Below, one piece after another: positions 18,173 to 26,806 of a stretch of 64,000 nucleotides of DNA (the first letter of the stretch is position 1; each line of letters opens with the position of its first letter). Both the position numbers and the translations under genes were made by a program. A model generated the notes under the pieces. That model did no database searches. It saw only the letters and a list, made by a program, of their open reading frames with translations, and was not told where the DNA came from. The DNA comes from Jeotgalibacillus sp. R-1-5s-1 (lineage in GTDB: Bacteria > Bacillota > Bacilli > Bacillales > Jeotgalibacillaceae), in NCBI RefSeq assembly GCF_004405105.1, contig NZ_SORW01000053.1, positions 297,104 to 361,103 on the forward strand. The letters run 5' to 3'.

Positions 18173-18213
18173 AAAAAACCCGGCTGACTGATCAAGTTCA
18201 GTGCCGGGTTTTA
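18172..18213. terminator. Bidirectional terminator between the lipoprotein gene and thrS
   Basis: An AACCCGGC/GCCGGGTT stem with inner ACTGA/TCAGT pairing, A-tract on the left and T-tract on the right, serves both convergent genes. Confidence 0.82.
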
Positions 18214-18228
18214 TGTGTCAAACCTTTA

Positions 18229-20163
18229 TTATTTTCTAATATCGCTTTTAATAACTTCTGTAAACGCCTCTAAGGAAACTGTTTCAGAATCCTGTTCTCC
18301 GTATTTACGGACATTCACTTCGTTATTTTCCGCTTCTTTATCTCCCACAACAAGCATGTAAGGGATCTTCTTCATCTGAGCTTCACGGATCTTGTAGCCC
18401 ATCTTTTCATCACGGCTATCCACCTCTACACGTGCACCCGCAAGTTGAAGCTGTTCCTGTACCTTTTTCGCATAATCAAGGTGGATCGATGGTGAAACCG
18501 GAATGACCTGAACCTGAACTGGAGACAGCCATACTGGAAGTGCTCCTTTATGTTCTTCAATCAGGAAGGCAACAAATCGTTCCATTGTGGAGACAACTCC
18601 GCGGTGAATCACGACCGGACGATGCTGCTTACCGTCTTCCCCGATATAATTCAGATCAAAACGTTCCGGTAAGAGGAAATCAAGCTGAACAGTTGAAAGC
18701 GTTTCTTCCTTACCGATCGCTGTTTTCACCTGAACATCAAGCTTCGGCCCGTAGAATGCTGCTTCACCTTCTGCTTCGAAGTAGTCATGGCCCATATCGT
18801 CCATGGCTTCCTTCAACATTGCCTGAGCCTTTTCCCACATCTCATCGTCATCAAAATACTTCTCTGTATCCTCAGGATCACGGTATGAAAGACGGAATTT
18901 ATATTCATTTAAGCCGAAGTCCTTATACACTTCTTCGATCAGACGCACAACGCGCTGGAATTCTTCCTTGATCTGATCAGGACGCGCAAAAATATGCGCA
19001 TCATTTAATGTCATCGCACGCACACGCTGAAGTCCGGATAAGGCTCCTGACATTTCATAACGGTGCATCAGACCAAGTTCAGCAATACGGATTGGCAGCT
19101 CACGATAGCTGTGAATATCCTGCTTGTATACCATCATATGGTGAGGGCAGTTCATCGGACGAAGGACAAGTGTTTCATTATCCATCTCCATTGGCGGGAA
19201 CATGCCTTCTTCATAATGATCCCAGTGACCGCTTGTTTTGTAGAGTTCAGCACTGCCTAATGCAGGTGTGTACACGTGGTCATAGCCAAGCGAAATTTCT
19301 TTATCGACAATATAGCGTTCAATTGTACGGCGGATGGTCGCACCTTTTGGCAGCCAGATCGGGAGCCCCTGACCAACAAGCTGAGAACTTGTAAACAGGT
19401 CAAGCTCTTTCCCGATTTTACGGTGATCACGCTGCTTTGCTTCTTCAAGCATCTGAAGATGGTGATCAAGATCCTCTTTCTTAAAGAAAGCCGTACCGTA
19501 AATACGCTGAAGCATTTTATTATCGCTGTTTCCTCTCCAGTAGGCACCGGCAACGCTTAACAGCTTAAATTCTTTAATATGCTTTGTTGAAGGAACGTGG
19601 ATACCGCGGCAAAGATCGAAAAATTCACTTTGCTTATAGATTGTCACGTCTTCATCAGACGGGATCGCTTCAATCAGCTCCAGCTTGTAAGGATCATTGA
19701 TCTCTTCAAAACGGCGAACCGCTTCTGAGCGGCTGACCACTTCACGCTCCACATCAATGTTATCGCCGACGATTTTTTTCATTTCCTTTTCAATACGCGG
19801 AAGGTCTTCTGTTGAAATTGATGACTCTGTATCGATATCGTAGTAGAATCCGCCTTCAATCACAGGACCGACACCAAGCTTCGCATCCGGGTACAGACGT
19901 TTAACAGCCTGTGCCATCAAGTGGGCCGCGCTGTGACGCATGACTTCAAGAGACTCTTCATCATCAGGCGTTAAGATTGCGACTGTCGCATCTTCTTCGA
20001 TCGGTGTGCGAAGATCGATCAGGTCCCCATTCACTTTACCTGCAACCGCTTTTTTCTTCAGTCCTGAAGAAATGGAGGAAGCAATTTTCTCAACAGATGT
20101 TCCTTTCGGATACTCCCGACTATTACCATCTGGAAATGTAATCAGCATGTTTTCTTCCATCAT
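18229..20163 (-). CDS. thrS: Threonine-tRNA ligase
   Basis: About 644 residues. An N-terminal TGS domain (about 4-64) precedes the editing domain with HSAAH (77-81) and the zinc-dependent class II catalytic core ([12 protein letters not shown]), then an anticodon-binding domain ([15 protein letters not shown] onward). The start is one of two adjacent ATG codons (20161-20163 or 20158-20160) behind AAAAAGGAG. An upstream in-frame ATG at 20187 overlaps the leader terminator and is unlikely. It charges tRNA-Thr and removes mis-attached serine. The gene is controlled by the T-box upstream and is single. Confidence 0.97.
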   Translation of the reverse strand: MMEENMLITFPDGNSREYPKGTSVEKIASSISSGLKKKAVAGKVNGDLIDLRTPIEEDATVAILTPDDEESLEVMRHSAAHLMAQAVKRLYPDAKLGVGPVIEGGFYYDIDTESSISTEDLPRIEKEMKKIVGDNIDVEREVVSRSEAVRRFEEINDPYKLELIEAIPSDEDVTIYKQSEFFDLCRGIHVPSTKHIKEFKLLSVAGAYWRGNSDNKMLQRIYGTAFFKKEDLDHHLQMLEEAKQRDHRKIGKELDLFTSSQLVGQGLPIWLPKGATIRRTIERYIVDKEISLGYDHVYTPALGSAELYKTSGHWDHYEEGMFPPMEMDNETLVLRPMNCPHHMMVYKQDIHSYRELPIRIAELGLMHRYEMSGALSGLQRVRAMTLNDAHIFARPDQIKEEFQRVVRLIEEVYKDFGLNEYKFRLSYRDPEDTEKYFDDDEMWEKAQAMLKEAMDDMGHDYFEAEGEAAFYGPKLDVQVKTAIGKEETLSTVQLDFLLPERFDLNYIGEDGKQHRPVVIHRGVVSTMERFVAFLIEEHKGALPVWLSPVQVQVIPVSPSIHLDYAKKVQEQLQLAGARVEVDSRDEKMGYKIREAQMKKIPYMLVVGDKEAENNEVNVRKYGEQDSETVSLEAFTEVIKSDIRK

Positions 20164-20217
20164 TAACACTCCTTTTTCATTTTGCATGGATTCTCGCCTT
20201 CATGCTTTTTATGCATA

Positions 20218-20475
20218 TAAAAAAACCCCATCCCTGGAAAGGGACGGAGTTTTATCAAACCCGCGGTTCCACCCTTTTTTCTGAACAGACTGCATTCAGA
20301 ATCTCTGGTTCAGCTAACGGGCTGCATCCGGTACAAATTACTGTAAGGTTCACTCGTACGGCTCAAGGGTGGTAAAGTCATTCCGCTTCATGAGAGGCTT
20401 GCAGCCATGTCCTCTCTCTCTGAAAATCAGCCAAAATGATTCATGTCCCCATCAGTGCCTTTAGAAATATCTAAT
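20218..20475 (-). promoter_or_regulatory. T-box riboswitch, tRNA-Thr specific, upstream of thrS
   Basis: The minus strand has AGGGTGGAACCGCGG (20261-20275), a canonical T-box. Behind it lies a terminator (ACTCCGTCCCT...AGGGATGGGGT then TTTTTTT, 20218-20254). In the stem I 3' strand, ACC at 20371-20373, followed by A, is a plausible threonine specifier; the adjacent ACC at 20368-20370 makes the register slightly uncertain. Confidence 0.92.
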
Positions 20476-20530
20476 TCAAATGTATAAAGACATTTTAGAG
20501 CAGTCCTTTTCCAAAAGCAAGAGGCTTTTT

Positions 20531-21469
20531 TTAAGAATTGCGTTTATTTTTCCCTTTCATTTCAACAGGTATAGAGAGAAATTTAATTCTTTCCATGATT
20601 CTCGCTGCCTTAACCGGCTCTTCCTCTCCACGCTGTGAGAATGTCAGGTGATGTTCAAGCCCTTCATAATCGAAATTGGAGGTGAAGAAAGTCGGAAGCC
20701 CCTCTGCCATTCTGTATTGTAAAATCGTACCGAGCACCTCATCACGCGCCCAGCTTGAAATTGATTCAGCACCGATATCATCCAGCATAAGAATCGATGC
20801 TTTTTTCACGGCATCTACTTTACCTGCAAACGACTGATCTCCTAATGACTGTTTCATTTCCTTCAGAAACTCCGGGAAATATAAAATGAAGCTTGCTTTA
20901 TTTTTATTTTTCAATTCATTGGCGATTGCCCCAAGCAGATAGCTTTTCCCCACACCAAACTGTCCATAAAGGTAGAGACCTTTATAATGTTCAGGGTCTT
21001 CTGTCAGCCTTTTCACAAGATCTTCAGCCATTTGCAGCGCCTTCATTCGGGATGGACTGTCTATATCCACCTGATCAAAGGTTGCCTTCAGAACATCTTT
21101 CGGAACGTACATGCTTTGAATCAGCTTTTCCGTTTCCTTCTGCTCCCGGGCTGCCAGCTGTCTTGGACATGGTGCATACTGAAGGTCAATAAATCCATTC
21201 TGGATGATCAGCTTCGGCTCATATCCCTGCATCGTATTTTTACATTCCCCGAGGCTCGGACAATCCGCACATTTTACAGAGCGATTCATATATTCGTAAA
21301 GCTTGATCATCCCCTGATCCGCAGCATTCGGTGACAGATTTTCTTCATTTTGCTGAAGAAAATGCTGAACCTCGGGATTGGCTGCAATCTCTTTTTTCAT
21401 CATTTCATATCTCTGCTGGAACTGATCGGAACCTGACAGGCGCCTGATCGTCCGGTTAATTGGATCCAT
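20531..21469 (-). CDS. dnaI: Primosomal protein DnaI (helicase loader)
   Basis: 312 residues. The N-terminal domain has a zinc-ligand-like cluster (CADCPSLGEC, then CPRQ) that contacts DnaC helicase. The C-terminal AAA+ ATPase has Walker A LYGQFGVGKSYLLGA (about residue 172), Walker B ASILMLDDIGAES and the sensor FFTSNF. DnaI loads the replicative helicase at oriC and at restart sites, together with DnaB and DnaD. Its ATG overlaps the dnaB stop (TAATG), indicating translational coupling. Confidence 0.96.
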   Translation of the reverse strand: MDPINRTIRRLSGSDQFQQRYEMMKKEIAANPEVQHFLQQNEENLSPNAADQGMIKLYEYMNRSVKCADCPSLGECKNTMQGYEPKLIIQNGFIDLQYAPCPRQLAAREQKETEKLIQSMYVPKDVLKATFDQVDIDSPSRMKALQMAEDLVKRLTEDPEHYKGLYLYGQFGVGKSYLLGAIANELKNKNKASFILYFPEFLKEMKQSLGDQSFAGKVDAVKKASILMLDDIGAESISSWARDEVLGTILQYRMAEGLPTFFTSNFDYEGLEHHLTFSQRGEEEPVKAARIMERIKFLSIPVEMKGKNKRNS

Positions 21470-22845
21470 TATTCATCACCTGCCATGCGTTTTTTCATTT
21501 CACGCTCTTTTAAATACCGTTCCCGCTCTTTTAAGAATTCCGGATCGGCCTCATCTTCTTCTGAATCAGCTTTTGAAGTAAACCAGTCCGGAAGTTTCTC
21601 TTTGCGGATTGTCTTGCCTTTTTTAGCCGGCTGTTTTCCTCCCGACTTTTTCCAGGTCATATAGCTTTTATACTCTTTTTTTGCTTCATCCATTGCTGCT
21701 TCCGCTGTCTGAATCCCCGATCTTACCCAGTGATTGGCGATCTGTTCAGCGAAGCCTTTCGTCAGCTTCATATTTGTTCGGAGCAGGACGAATTGGAGAA
21801 GGACATTTACGACCTCCTGAGGAAGCTTTTTTTCGTAAAGAAGCGTCTCGATCAATTCAAGTTCTGATCTTGTCGGGTCCACTCCCTTCGAGGCATCTGA
21901 TAACACTTTTACAGGAGATGTCGTTTTAAGATAATGCAAAAGACTGTCTTCTGTATTCAGTTCCTCAACAGGTTCGTGCGCAGTGTTTTCAGCTGTTTTT
22001 GCTTTAATTCCGGGCAAAGTCCCTTTATTCCGTAGCTGAAAGACGTCACGGCAAGCCTTACGCAGTTCATGTACATCAACCCGGTCCTCTTCATTCAGCG
22101 CAGATAATATCGGATTTTTCATGTCAGTTTCAGATAAGCCGTAAAGGACGGAAAGCTTCACGATCATCTGTTTTACTTCATAAGTAAGTGCTTTCCGGGG
22201 AATCATCGCTTCTGATAAACCTGCCAGCAGCAGTTGAAAATCAAATCCCTGAAAATCTGCAGGTACCCCATCATTTTCAGCCCTGTAAACTACCGTTGTG
22301 TTTTTATCAGGAGCTTCAGCTTTTACAGGGGACAGCTTCATATCCGATTCAAAAACATCCTGAAAACTCCTCGTAATTTCTGTATAACCATCAAGACTTT
22401 CGAAAGGAACGGAAAAGTACTTTTTGAGCCGTTGAAACTGGGTACTGCCAATCTGTTTATAAAGAAAAACACTCAGCATCGGATCCTCAAAGAATAGACG
22501 TGCACTTAAAGGTGGCTGAAGCTGATAAAGGTAGGATTTCCTGTCAGCCGTTCCATGACGATAGGTTTTCAACAGTCCCATCCCCTCAAGACGCATTCTT
22601 GCCTGAAATACCTCATCAATGGAAAATGACAGCATAGCCATCAGAGAACCATGGCTATAGCCACTACTCTCCAGCTGATTTTTGTCTACTTCCATCCATA
22701 AAAGATTATAAAGGCTGACTGCTGCCGGCCCAACCAGCGGCTGATACAAAAATGTAAGGATTTCCCGATCATGACTGTTCAGCTGTCCGTTCAGCTGGAC
22801 TTTATATTCATCTGAAGGCTGTATCTCTTTCCATCTGTTTGTCAT
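21469..22845 (-). CDS. dnaB: Replication initiation membrane-attachment protein DnaB
   Basis: 458 residues from the ATG at 22843-22845 (MTNRWKEIQPSDEYKV). A TTG nine codons earlier lies in the ribosome binding region and is rejected. The layout matches Gram-positive DnaB: an N-terminal winged-helix domain (EILTFLYQPLVGPAAVSLYNLLW), then DnaD-like domains, the second containing LLQFVLLRTNMKLTKGFAEQIANHW, and a charged tail with EKLPDWF. It is a helicase co-loader, unrelated to E. coli DnaB helicase. It is the first gene of dnaB-dnaI, just after a terminator downstream of nrdR. Confidence 0.94.
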   Translation of the reverse strand: MTNRWKEIQPSDEYKVQLNGQLNSHDREILTFLYQPLVGPAAVSLYNLLWMEVDKNQLESSGYSHGSLMAMLSFSIDEVFQARMRLEGMGLLKTYRHGTADRKSYLYQLQPPLSARLFFEDPMLSVFLYKQIGSTQFQRLKKYFSVPFESLDGYTEITRSFQDVFESDMKLSPVKAEAPDKNTTVVYRAENDGVPADFQGFDFQLLLAGLSEAMIPRKALTYEVKQMIVKLSVLYGLSETDMKNPILSALNEEDRVDVHELRKACRDVFQLRNKGTLPGIKAKTAENTAHEPVEELNTEDSLLHYLKTTSPVKVLSDASKGVDPTRSELELIETLLYEKKLPQEVVNVLLQFVLLRTNMKLTKGFAEQIANHWVRSGIQTAEAAMDEAKKEYKSYMTWKKSGGKQPAKKGKTIRKEKLPDWFTSKADSEEDEADPEFLKERERYLKEREMKKRMAGDE

Positions 22846-22870
22846 ACACTCAGACCCTTTCCTTTCAGAC

Positions 22871-22906
22871 AAAAAAAGAGAAGAGGAAGACCTCTCACTC
22901 TCTTAT
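22871..22906 (-). terminator. Terminator between nrdR and dnaB
   Basis: A GC-poor stem (AAGAGAGTGAGAGG / CCTCTTCTCTT, loop TCTT) is followed by TTTTTTT. The nrdR stop lies within the upstream arm. No promoter is evident between this hairpin and dnaB, so dnaBI may depend on readthrough. Confidence 0.78.
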
Positions 22907-23364
22907 GTACGTTCTTTATTCATCAGTTCTTTCAATTCCTCAATAAACACGTTGATGTCCTTAAACTGTCTGTAGACAGATGCAAACCGGACATAGGCAA
23001 CCTCATCAACCTTTGACAGCCGGTCCATGACCATCTCGCCGATATCAACAGACGGGATCTCTGAAATCCCCTGATTGCGCAGCTCCCGTTCAATATCTCC
23101 TGAAATCTTCTCCAGATTCTCAAACGGCACCGGTCTCTTTTCACATGCTTTAATCAGACCTCTGAGAATTTTATCGCGGCTGAATTCTTCACGTATGCCA
23201 TCTCTCTTCACAACGATGAGCGGAACTTCCTCCACTTTTTCAAACGTCGTAAAACGGTAGTGACACGATTCGCACTCTCTTCTTCTCCGGATTGATCTGC
23301 CTTCATCAATCTGACGGGAGTCAATTACTCTCGTATTATTTTCATGGCACGAAGGACATTTCAT
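22903..23364 (-). CDS. nrdR: Transcriptional repressor NrdR
   Basis: 153 residues. An N-terminal zinc ribbon ([17 protein letters not shown]...[17 protein letters not shown]) with two CXXC pairs is followed by an ATP-cone ([20 protein letters not shown]). NrdR senses ATP/dATP and represses ribonucleotide reductase genes; no nrd gene or NrdR box was recognised in this window. Position before dnaB is the conserved Bacillales arrangement (B. subtilis ytcG). Confidence 0.97.
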   Translation of the reverse strand: MKCPSCHENNTRVIDSRQIDEGRSIRRRRECESCHYRFTTFEKVEEVPLIVVKRDGIREEFSRDKILRGLIKACEKRPVPFENLEKISGDIERELRNQGISEIPSVDIGEMVMDRLSKVDEVAYVRFASVYRQFKDINVFIEELKELMNKERT

Positions 23365-23433
23365 TTCACCAGCTCCAAATTGGGTCTATTTCTTACTATG
23401 ATAGCCAAAATGGACGGAAATCACAAGGTGCCC

Positions 23434-23817
23434 TTAACGATCTGATTCCCTCAATTCTTTTGACATCGCCTGATAACAGGCAAGCACTTCCTCTTTCAAT
23501 TTCGGATAAGCCCCTCCGACAATCGTCTGGTCCGTGGAAATCTTTAAGTCAAGCGCAGTGTGAATCGGTCTTGTACTCACAACAGTCGCAATAATAAACA
23601 TCGAAGGCTTCTTTGTACGATTGATCATTATCTCTCCGTGATCCTTCGATTCCGACGAAATTTCGTATCCTTCACCCGAAAAATACTTTTTAACCTGATC
23701 ATATACTTTGTCAAATGATGCTTTGTAATAACGCGTTTCCAGCTCTTTATCCGCATGCGTATCATGCGTCTCACACTCAGAACTGAATCGTTTAAACATT
23801 CCTTTTAAACCCGCCAA
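23434..23817 (-). CDS. Conserved cytosolic protein of unknown function
   Basis: About 127 residues from a TTG at 23815-23817, which sits 7 nt behind GAGGAGG; the ATG two codons earlier is too close to that site. It begins MAGLKGMFKRFSSECETHDTHADKELETRYYKASFDKVYDQVKKYF. It has an N-terminal histidine- and cysteine-containing segment followed by an alpha/beta domain (KDHGEIMINRTKKPSMFIIATVVSTRP). Proteins of this kind are annotated only as 'cytosolic protein' near nrdR and speD in other Bacillales. No enzyme motif is recognised. It lies 69 bp upstream of nrdR and may share its transcript. Confidence 0.7.
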   Translation of the reverse strand: MAGLKGMFKRFSSECETHDTHADKELETRYYKASFDKVYDQVKKYFSGEGYEISSESKDHGEIMINRTKKPSMFIIATVVSTRPIHTALDLKISTDQTIVGGAYPKLKEEVLACYQAMSKELRESDR

Positions 23818-24056
23818 CGTCATTCCTCCTCTAAACTCTGTATATCCATTCTATCAGTTTTTGTCGAATAAATAAAAACAGACGTCAAAACTCCACAAAA
23901 GCCATTTCAAATTATATGTACGGTTAAAAATCATTGCTTGTCCGTTTTCCCCCTCACCTTTTCTTAAATTCAGGAGATTTGAAGATTCCACAAGAGTCGG
24001 CCTTTTATTCTTCTATTACCACCTCTGTCTTAAGAAAATGAAATACGCCTCAAAGA

Positions 24057-24171
24057 GGGCTGGACTCACCCGCAGACTCCTGCGGCAGAGAAGCGACAGG
24101 TGAGACAGCGTAGTGCAAAGCACTAGCTGGCTCACCGCGCGGCCGCGGAAAGCGTAGGGTGAGTCCAGCCC
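24057..24171 (+). repeat. Palindromic intergenic element, family A copy 2 (best preserved)
   Basis: Outer arms GGGCTGGACTCACCC (24057-24071) and GGGTGAGTCCAGCCC (24157-24171) are perfectly complementary. Inside lie GACTCCTGCGGCAGAGAAGC and an inner hairpin, GGTGAG-CAGC-TAGTGC pairing with GCACTA-GCTG-CTCACC. It is placed between the 3' end of speD and the 5' end of the unknown gene at 23434. The rest of the gap (23824-24056) shows no gene. Confidence 0.88.
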
Positions 24172-24241
24172 GGCTTCACCATTTAATCAATATATAAAAA
24201 GAGGATGCACAAAGGCATCCTCATGAACGGTCAATATTCTA

Positions 24242-24622
24242 TTAAACGGCACTAATAGCAGGTTTACCAACTTTAACAGGACCCATGCCTCTTGGCACTT
24301 CAACGGTTTCACGCGTTTGTGCACCAAGCGCTTCAGCAATATAATCTGCTGCGATTGTCGGATCCAGATCCCCGCATGTGTATACGTCAATACTCGCGTA
24401 ACCATGCTCCGGGAAGCTGTGAATTGTAAGGTGTGATTCTGAAATAATCACAACGCCACTTACTCCCTGCGGTGCAAATTTGTGAAATGCCACTTCTCTG
24501 ACTTCTGCTCCTGATTTTAGAGCAGCATCGACAAATGTCTGTTCGATTAACTCCATGCTGTTTAACTTTTCAAAGTCACAGCCCCATAATTCTGCAATTA
24601 CATGACGACCCATAGTTTCCAT
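24242..24622 (-). CDS. speD: S-adenosylmethionine decarboxylase proenzyme
   Basis: 126 residues from [15 protein letters not shown], nearly identical in layout to B. subtilis SpeD/SpeH. The self-cleavage serine is Ser63 in [19 protein letters not shown]; cleavage there creates the pyruvoyl cofactor. The conserved Cys lies in YTCGDLDP. The enzyme makes decarboxylated SAM, the aminopropyl donor for spermidine. The ATG at 24620-24622 follows GGGGGAA. Unlike B. subtilis, where gapB and speD share a transcript, speD here has its own promoter and a long structured leader behind the gapB terminator. Confidence 0.96.
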   Translation of the reverse strand: METMGRHVIAELWGCDFEKLNSMELIEQTFVDAALKSGAEVREVAFHKFAPQGVSGVVIISESHLTIHSFPEHGYASIDVYTCGDLDPTIAADYIAEALGAQTRETVEVPRGMGPVKVGKPAISAV

Positions 24623-24628
24623 TGATCG

Positions 24629-24722
24629 TTCCCCCTTAACAAAATTTGAACTCATCCGGTTGGTCAGACACTGACTGCCACGGGGGAAAGTTAGTCCGAT
24701 GAGGTCCTAACCCTTTAAGCAG
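24629..24722 (-). promoter_or_regulatory. Structured speD leader with an SD-sequestering sequence
   Basis: Reading 5'-3' on the transcript there are four parts. Stem 1 is AGGGTTAG/CTAACTTT, whose loop holds CTCATC (24698-24703). TTCCCCC (24682-24688) is complementary to the speD Shine-Dalgarno GGGGGAA (24629-24635). A hairpin GTCAG-TGT-CTGAC follows (24663-24677). CCGGATGAG (24651-24659) can pair with the stem 1 loop as a pseudoknot. The arrangement looks like a translational switch. No known riboswitch class is recognised. Confidence 0.5.
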
Positions 24723-24763
24723 AAAGTTATGTTGTGTGGAACCGAAATAAGATCACGAAAAAC

Positions 24764-24792
24764 AGTATACGTTTTTTTGAAGGGTTTTGCAA
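24764..24792 (-). promoter_or_regulatory. Sigma-A promoter of speD
   Basis: TTGCAA (24787-24792) and TATACT (24764-24769) are separated by 17 bp. Transcription would start near 24757, giving a leader of about 135 nt. Confidence 0.7.
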
Positions 24793-24925
24793 TAACTTGT
24801 TTTGAAACAGAGATATTTGAAGGTTATTTTTGTCTGTTGATAGGAATATCACATTGGTTCATGTACCCCATAATCACCGGTTGTCTCAGGAGAAAATTTC
24901 TTCTCACACCAATAAATCAATTCAT

Positions 24926-24957
24926 TAAAAAACTCCTGCCGTTTGGCAGGAGTTTCA
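24926..24957 (-). terminator. Terminator of gapB
   Basis: ACTCCTGCC-AAAC-GGCAGGAGT followed by TTTTTAATG on the minus strand, immediately after the gapB stop. Confidence 0.92.
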
Positions 24958-24959
24958 CC

Positions 24960-25997
24960 TTATGAAGCTGTTACTTCTCTATGTGACTGATCCATCTGGT
25001 GTGCCAGATGCTGAACCAGATCAACTACACGGCATGAGTAACCCCATTCGTTATCGTACCATGCAAGTACTTTAACTTTTGTAGCGCCCATTACCATTGT
25101 GGACAGACCGTCAATGATCGCTGAGTTTGGATTTGTGTTGAAATCAATGGATACAAGTGGTTCTGTTGTAAATGCCACGATTCCGTTAAGCTCGTTTTCA
25201 GCAGCCCGTCTAAACGCAGCGTTCACTTCATCCACCGTCACTTCCCGTTTTACATCTACAACAAGATCAACGAGCGATACGTTTGGTGTTGGAACGCGCA
25301 GTGCCATTCCGTGAAGTTTACCCTGAAGATTCGGCAAAACTTTTCCTAAAGCTTTAGCTGCACCTGTTGAAGTCGGAATGATAGATTGACCGCATGAGCG
25401 TGCACGGCGAAGATCCTTGTGCGGATTATCAATGTTTTTCTGGTCGTTCGTGTAGGCATGCACAGTCGTCATCAGACCGTTTTCGATACCGAATTCTTCA
25501 TCGAGAATTTTTGCTACTGGAGCAAGACAATTTGTCGTGCAGGAAGCATTTGAAATGACATCATGCTGGTGAACATCAAGTGCGTCTTCGTTAACGCCCA
25601 TCACAATCATGACATCCTCCTGCTTACCAGGTGCTGTTAATACAACTTTTTTAGCGCCAGCGTTTAAATGAAGAGCCGCTTTATCACGCGCATTAAATTT
25701 ACCGGTAGCCTCAATCACAATATCAATTTGAAGACGTGCCCACGGAAGATTTTCCGGGTTACGGTCATTTACAAGGAGTATTTTCTTTCCGTTTACAGTT
25801 AATGAATCCTCGTCAGCGGTTACTTCAGCCGCAAACGCTCCATGAGTGGAATCATATTTAATGAGGTGCGCAAGTGTTTCCGGAGGGTAGCTGGCATTGA
25901 TGGCTACAAGATTCAAATTGTCCTCCATAATCGCTTTTCTAAACACCATTCGGCCAATTCGGCCAAATCCATTAATGGCAATGTTCGTTTTTTTCAT
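24960..25997 (-). CDS. gapB: Gluconeogenic glyceraldehyde-3-phosphate dehydrogenase GapB
   Basis: 345 residues from MKKTNIAINGFGRIGRMVFR (ATG 25995-25997, RBS AGGGGG). The NAD(P)-binding Rossmann motif is INGFGRIGR, the active cysteine lies in SNASCTTNCLAPV (about residue 155) and the catalytic His in TVHAYTNDQ. Assignment to GapB rather than GapA rests on synteny with speD and coaE and on the promoter's CcpN-type sites. GapB works with NADP in the gluconeogenic direction. The protein is a few residues longer than in B. subtilis at its C-terminus. Confidence 0.93.
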   Translation of the reverse strand: MKKTNIAINGFGRIGRMVFRKAIMEDNLNLVAINASYPPETLAHLIKYDSTHGAFAAEVTADEDSLTVNGKKILLVNDRNPENLPWARLQIDIVIEATGKFNARDKAALHLNAGAKKVVLTAPGKQEDVMIVMGVNEDALDVHQHDVISNASCTTNCLAPVAKILDEEFGIENGLMTTVHAYTNDQKNIDNPHKDLRRARSCGQSIIPTSTGAAKALGKVLPNLQGKLHGMALRVPTPNVSLVDLVVDVKREVTVDEVNAAFRRAAENELNGIVAFTTEPLVSIDFNTNPNSAIIDGLSTMVMGATKVKVLAWYDNEWGYSCRVVDLVQHLAHQMDQSHREVTAS

Positions 25998-26012
25998 GAG
26001 GATCCCCCTAAT

Positions 26013-26023
26013 AATGTTATACT
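26013..26023 (+). promoter_or_regulatory. Second CcpN-like operator at gapB
   Basis: AATGTTATACT matches TRTGHYATAYW at ten of eleven positions, in opposite orientation to the site at 26046. It is downstream of the predicted start point, where binding would block elongation or cooperate with the first site. Confidence 0.5.
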
Positions 26024-26045
26024 TATAATCAAAATAACTAAAAAT

Positions 26046-26073
26046 AGTATAACATATTAAAAGCGTTTGCAAA
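26046..26073 (-). promoter_or_regulatory. gapB promoter with overlapping CcpN operator
   Basis: TTTGCA (26068-26073), a 16-bp spacer and TATACT (26046-26051). TATGTTATACT (26046-26056) covers the -10 and fits the CcpN consensus TRTGHYATAYW at every position. CcpN represses gapB and pckA on glycolytic carbon in B. subtilis. Confidence 0.7.
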
Positions 26074-26121
26074 GACCTAATTGGTATTTTTCACGATTTT
26101 GCCAATCTTATGCTACGCAAT

Positions 26122-26165
26122 TAAAAAAGCCGGAACCGCTCAAAAAGAGTCGGCTCCGGCTTTTA
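26122..26165 (-). terminator. Terminator of polA-mutM-coaE
   Basis: A long stem with AAAGCCGGAGCC against GGTTCCGGCTTTTTT ends the repair/CoA operon ahead of gapB. Confidence 0.9.
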
Positions 26166-26191
26166 AATGTGCGTAAATCCAAATCTCAATA

Positions 26192-26788
26192 TTATGGTTG
26201 CAGATCCCACTGCGTAATCACTTCATCCAGCTGTCTGATCGTCTCAGACAGACTACCGCTATTATCAAGAAAAGCATCTGCCAGCTGTTTTTTCTTTTCA
26301 GCCGGAATCTGTGACTGTATCCGGTCCAGTGCTTCCTGCTCTGAGTATCCATTGCGATCCATCAGACGCTTTTTTTGCACAGCCGCTTCCGCGTACACAA
26401 CAAGGATTTTTTCAACCATCCATTGCAGTTCACTCTCAAACAGCAATGGAATGTCTAAAAAGATCGTGGTCTTACCTGAAGCAAGTGCTTCATCCTTTTG
26501 TCTGAGCATGTCCTGCCTGACAGCTGGATGAACAATCTCATTAAGCTTTTGACGCTGATCAGGATTACTGAAAATTTCATTTCCCATTTTGACACGATCC
26601 AGTTCGCCGTTTTCAAGGAAAAAATCATTACCAAACACTTCCCTGATTTTCAGGCTTGCTTCCTGTCCAGGTTCCACGACTTTTTTAGCTGACTGATCTG
26701 CGTCAATCACGGTAAAACCTCTTTTCATTAATTCGTTTGCTACCGTACTTTTACCGGTGGCGATACTTCCGGTCAGACCAATAATCAT
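26192..26788 (-). CDS. coaE: Dephospho-CoA kinase
   Basis: 198 residues from the ATG at 26786-26788; a TTG three codons earlier is in frame but lies closer to the AAAGGG site. The P-loop is GLTGSIATGKST (residues 4-15), followed by the substrate-binding DADQSAKKVVEPG and the lid (KKRLMDRNGYSEQEALDRIQSQIP). The enzyme phosphorylates dephospho-CoA to CoA, the last step of the pathway. It follows mutM closely, as in other Bacillales, but the ytaF gene found between them in B. subtilis is absent. Confidence 0.95.
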   Translation of the reverse strand: MIIGLTGSIATGKSTVANELMKRGFTVIDADQSAKKVVEPGQEASLKIREVFGNDFFLENGELDRVKMGNEIFSNPDQRQKLNEIVHPAVRQDMLRQKDEALASGKTTIFLDIPLLFESELQWMVEKILVVYAEAAVQKKRLMDRNGYSEQEALDRIQSQIPAEKKKQLADAFLDNSGSLSETIRQLDEVITQWDLQP

Positions 26789-26806
26789 GTGACACAACCC
26801 TTTCTG

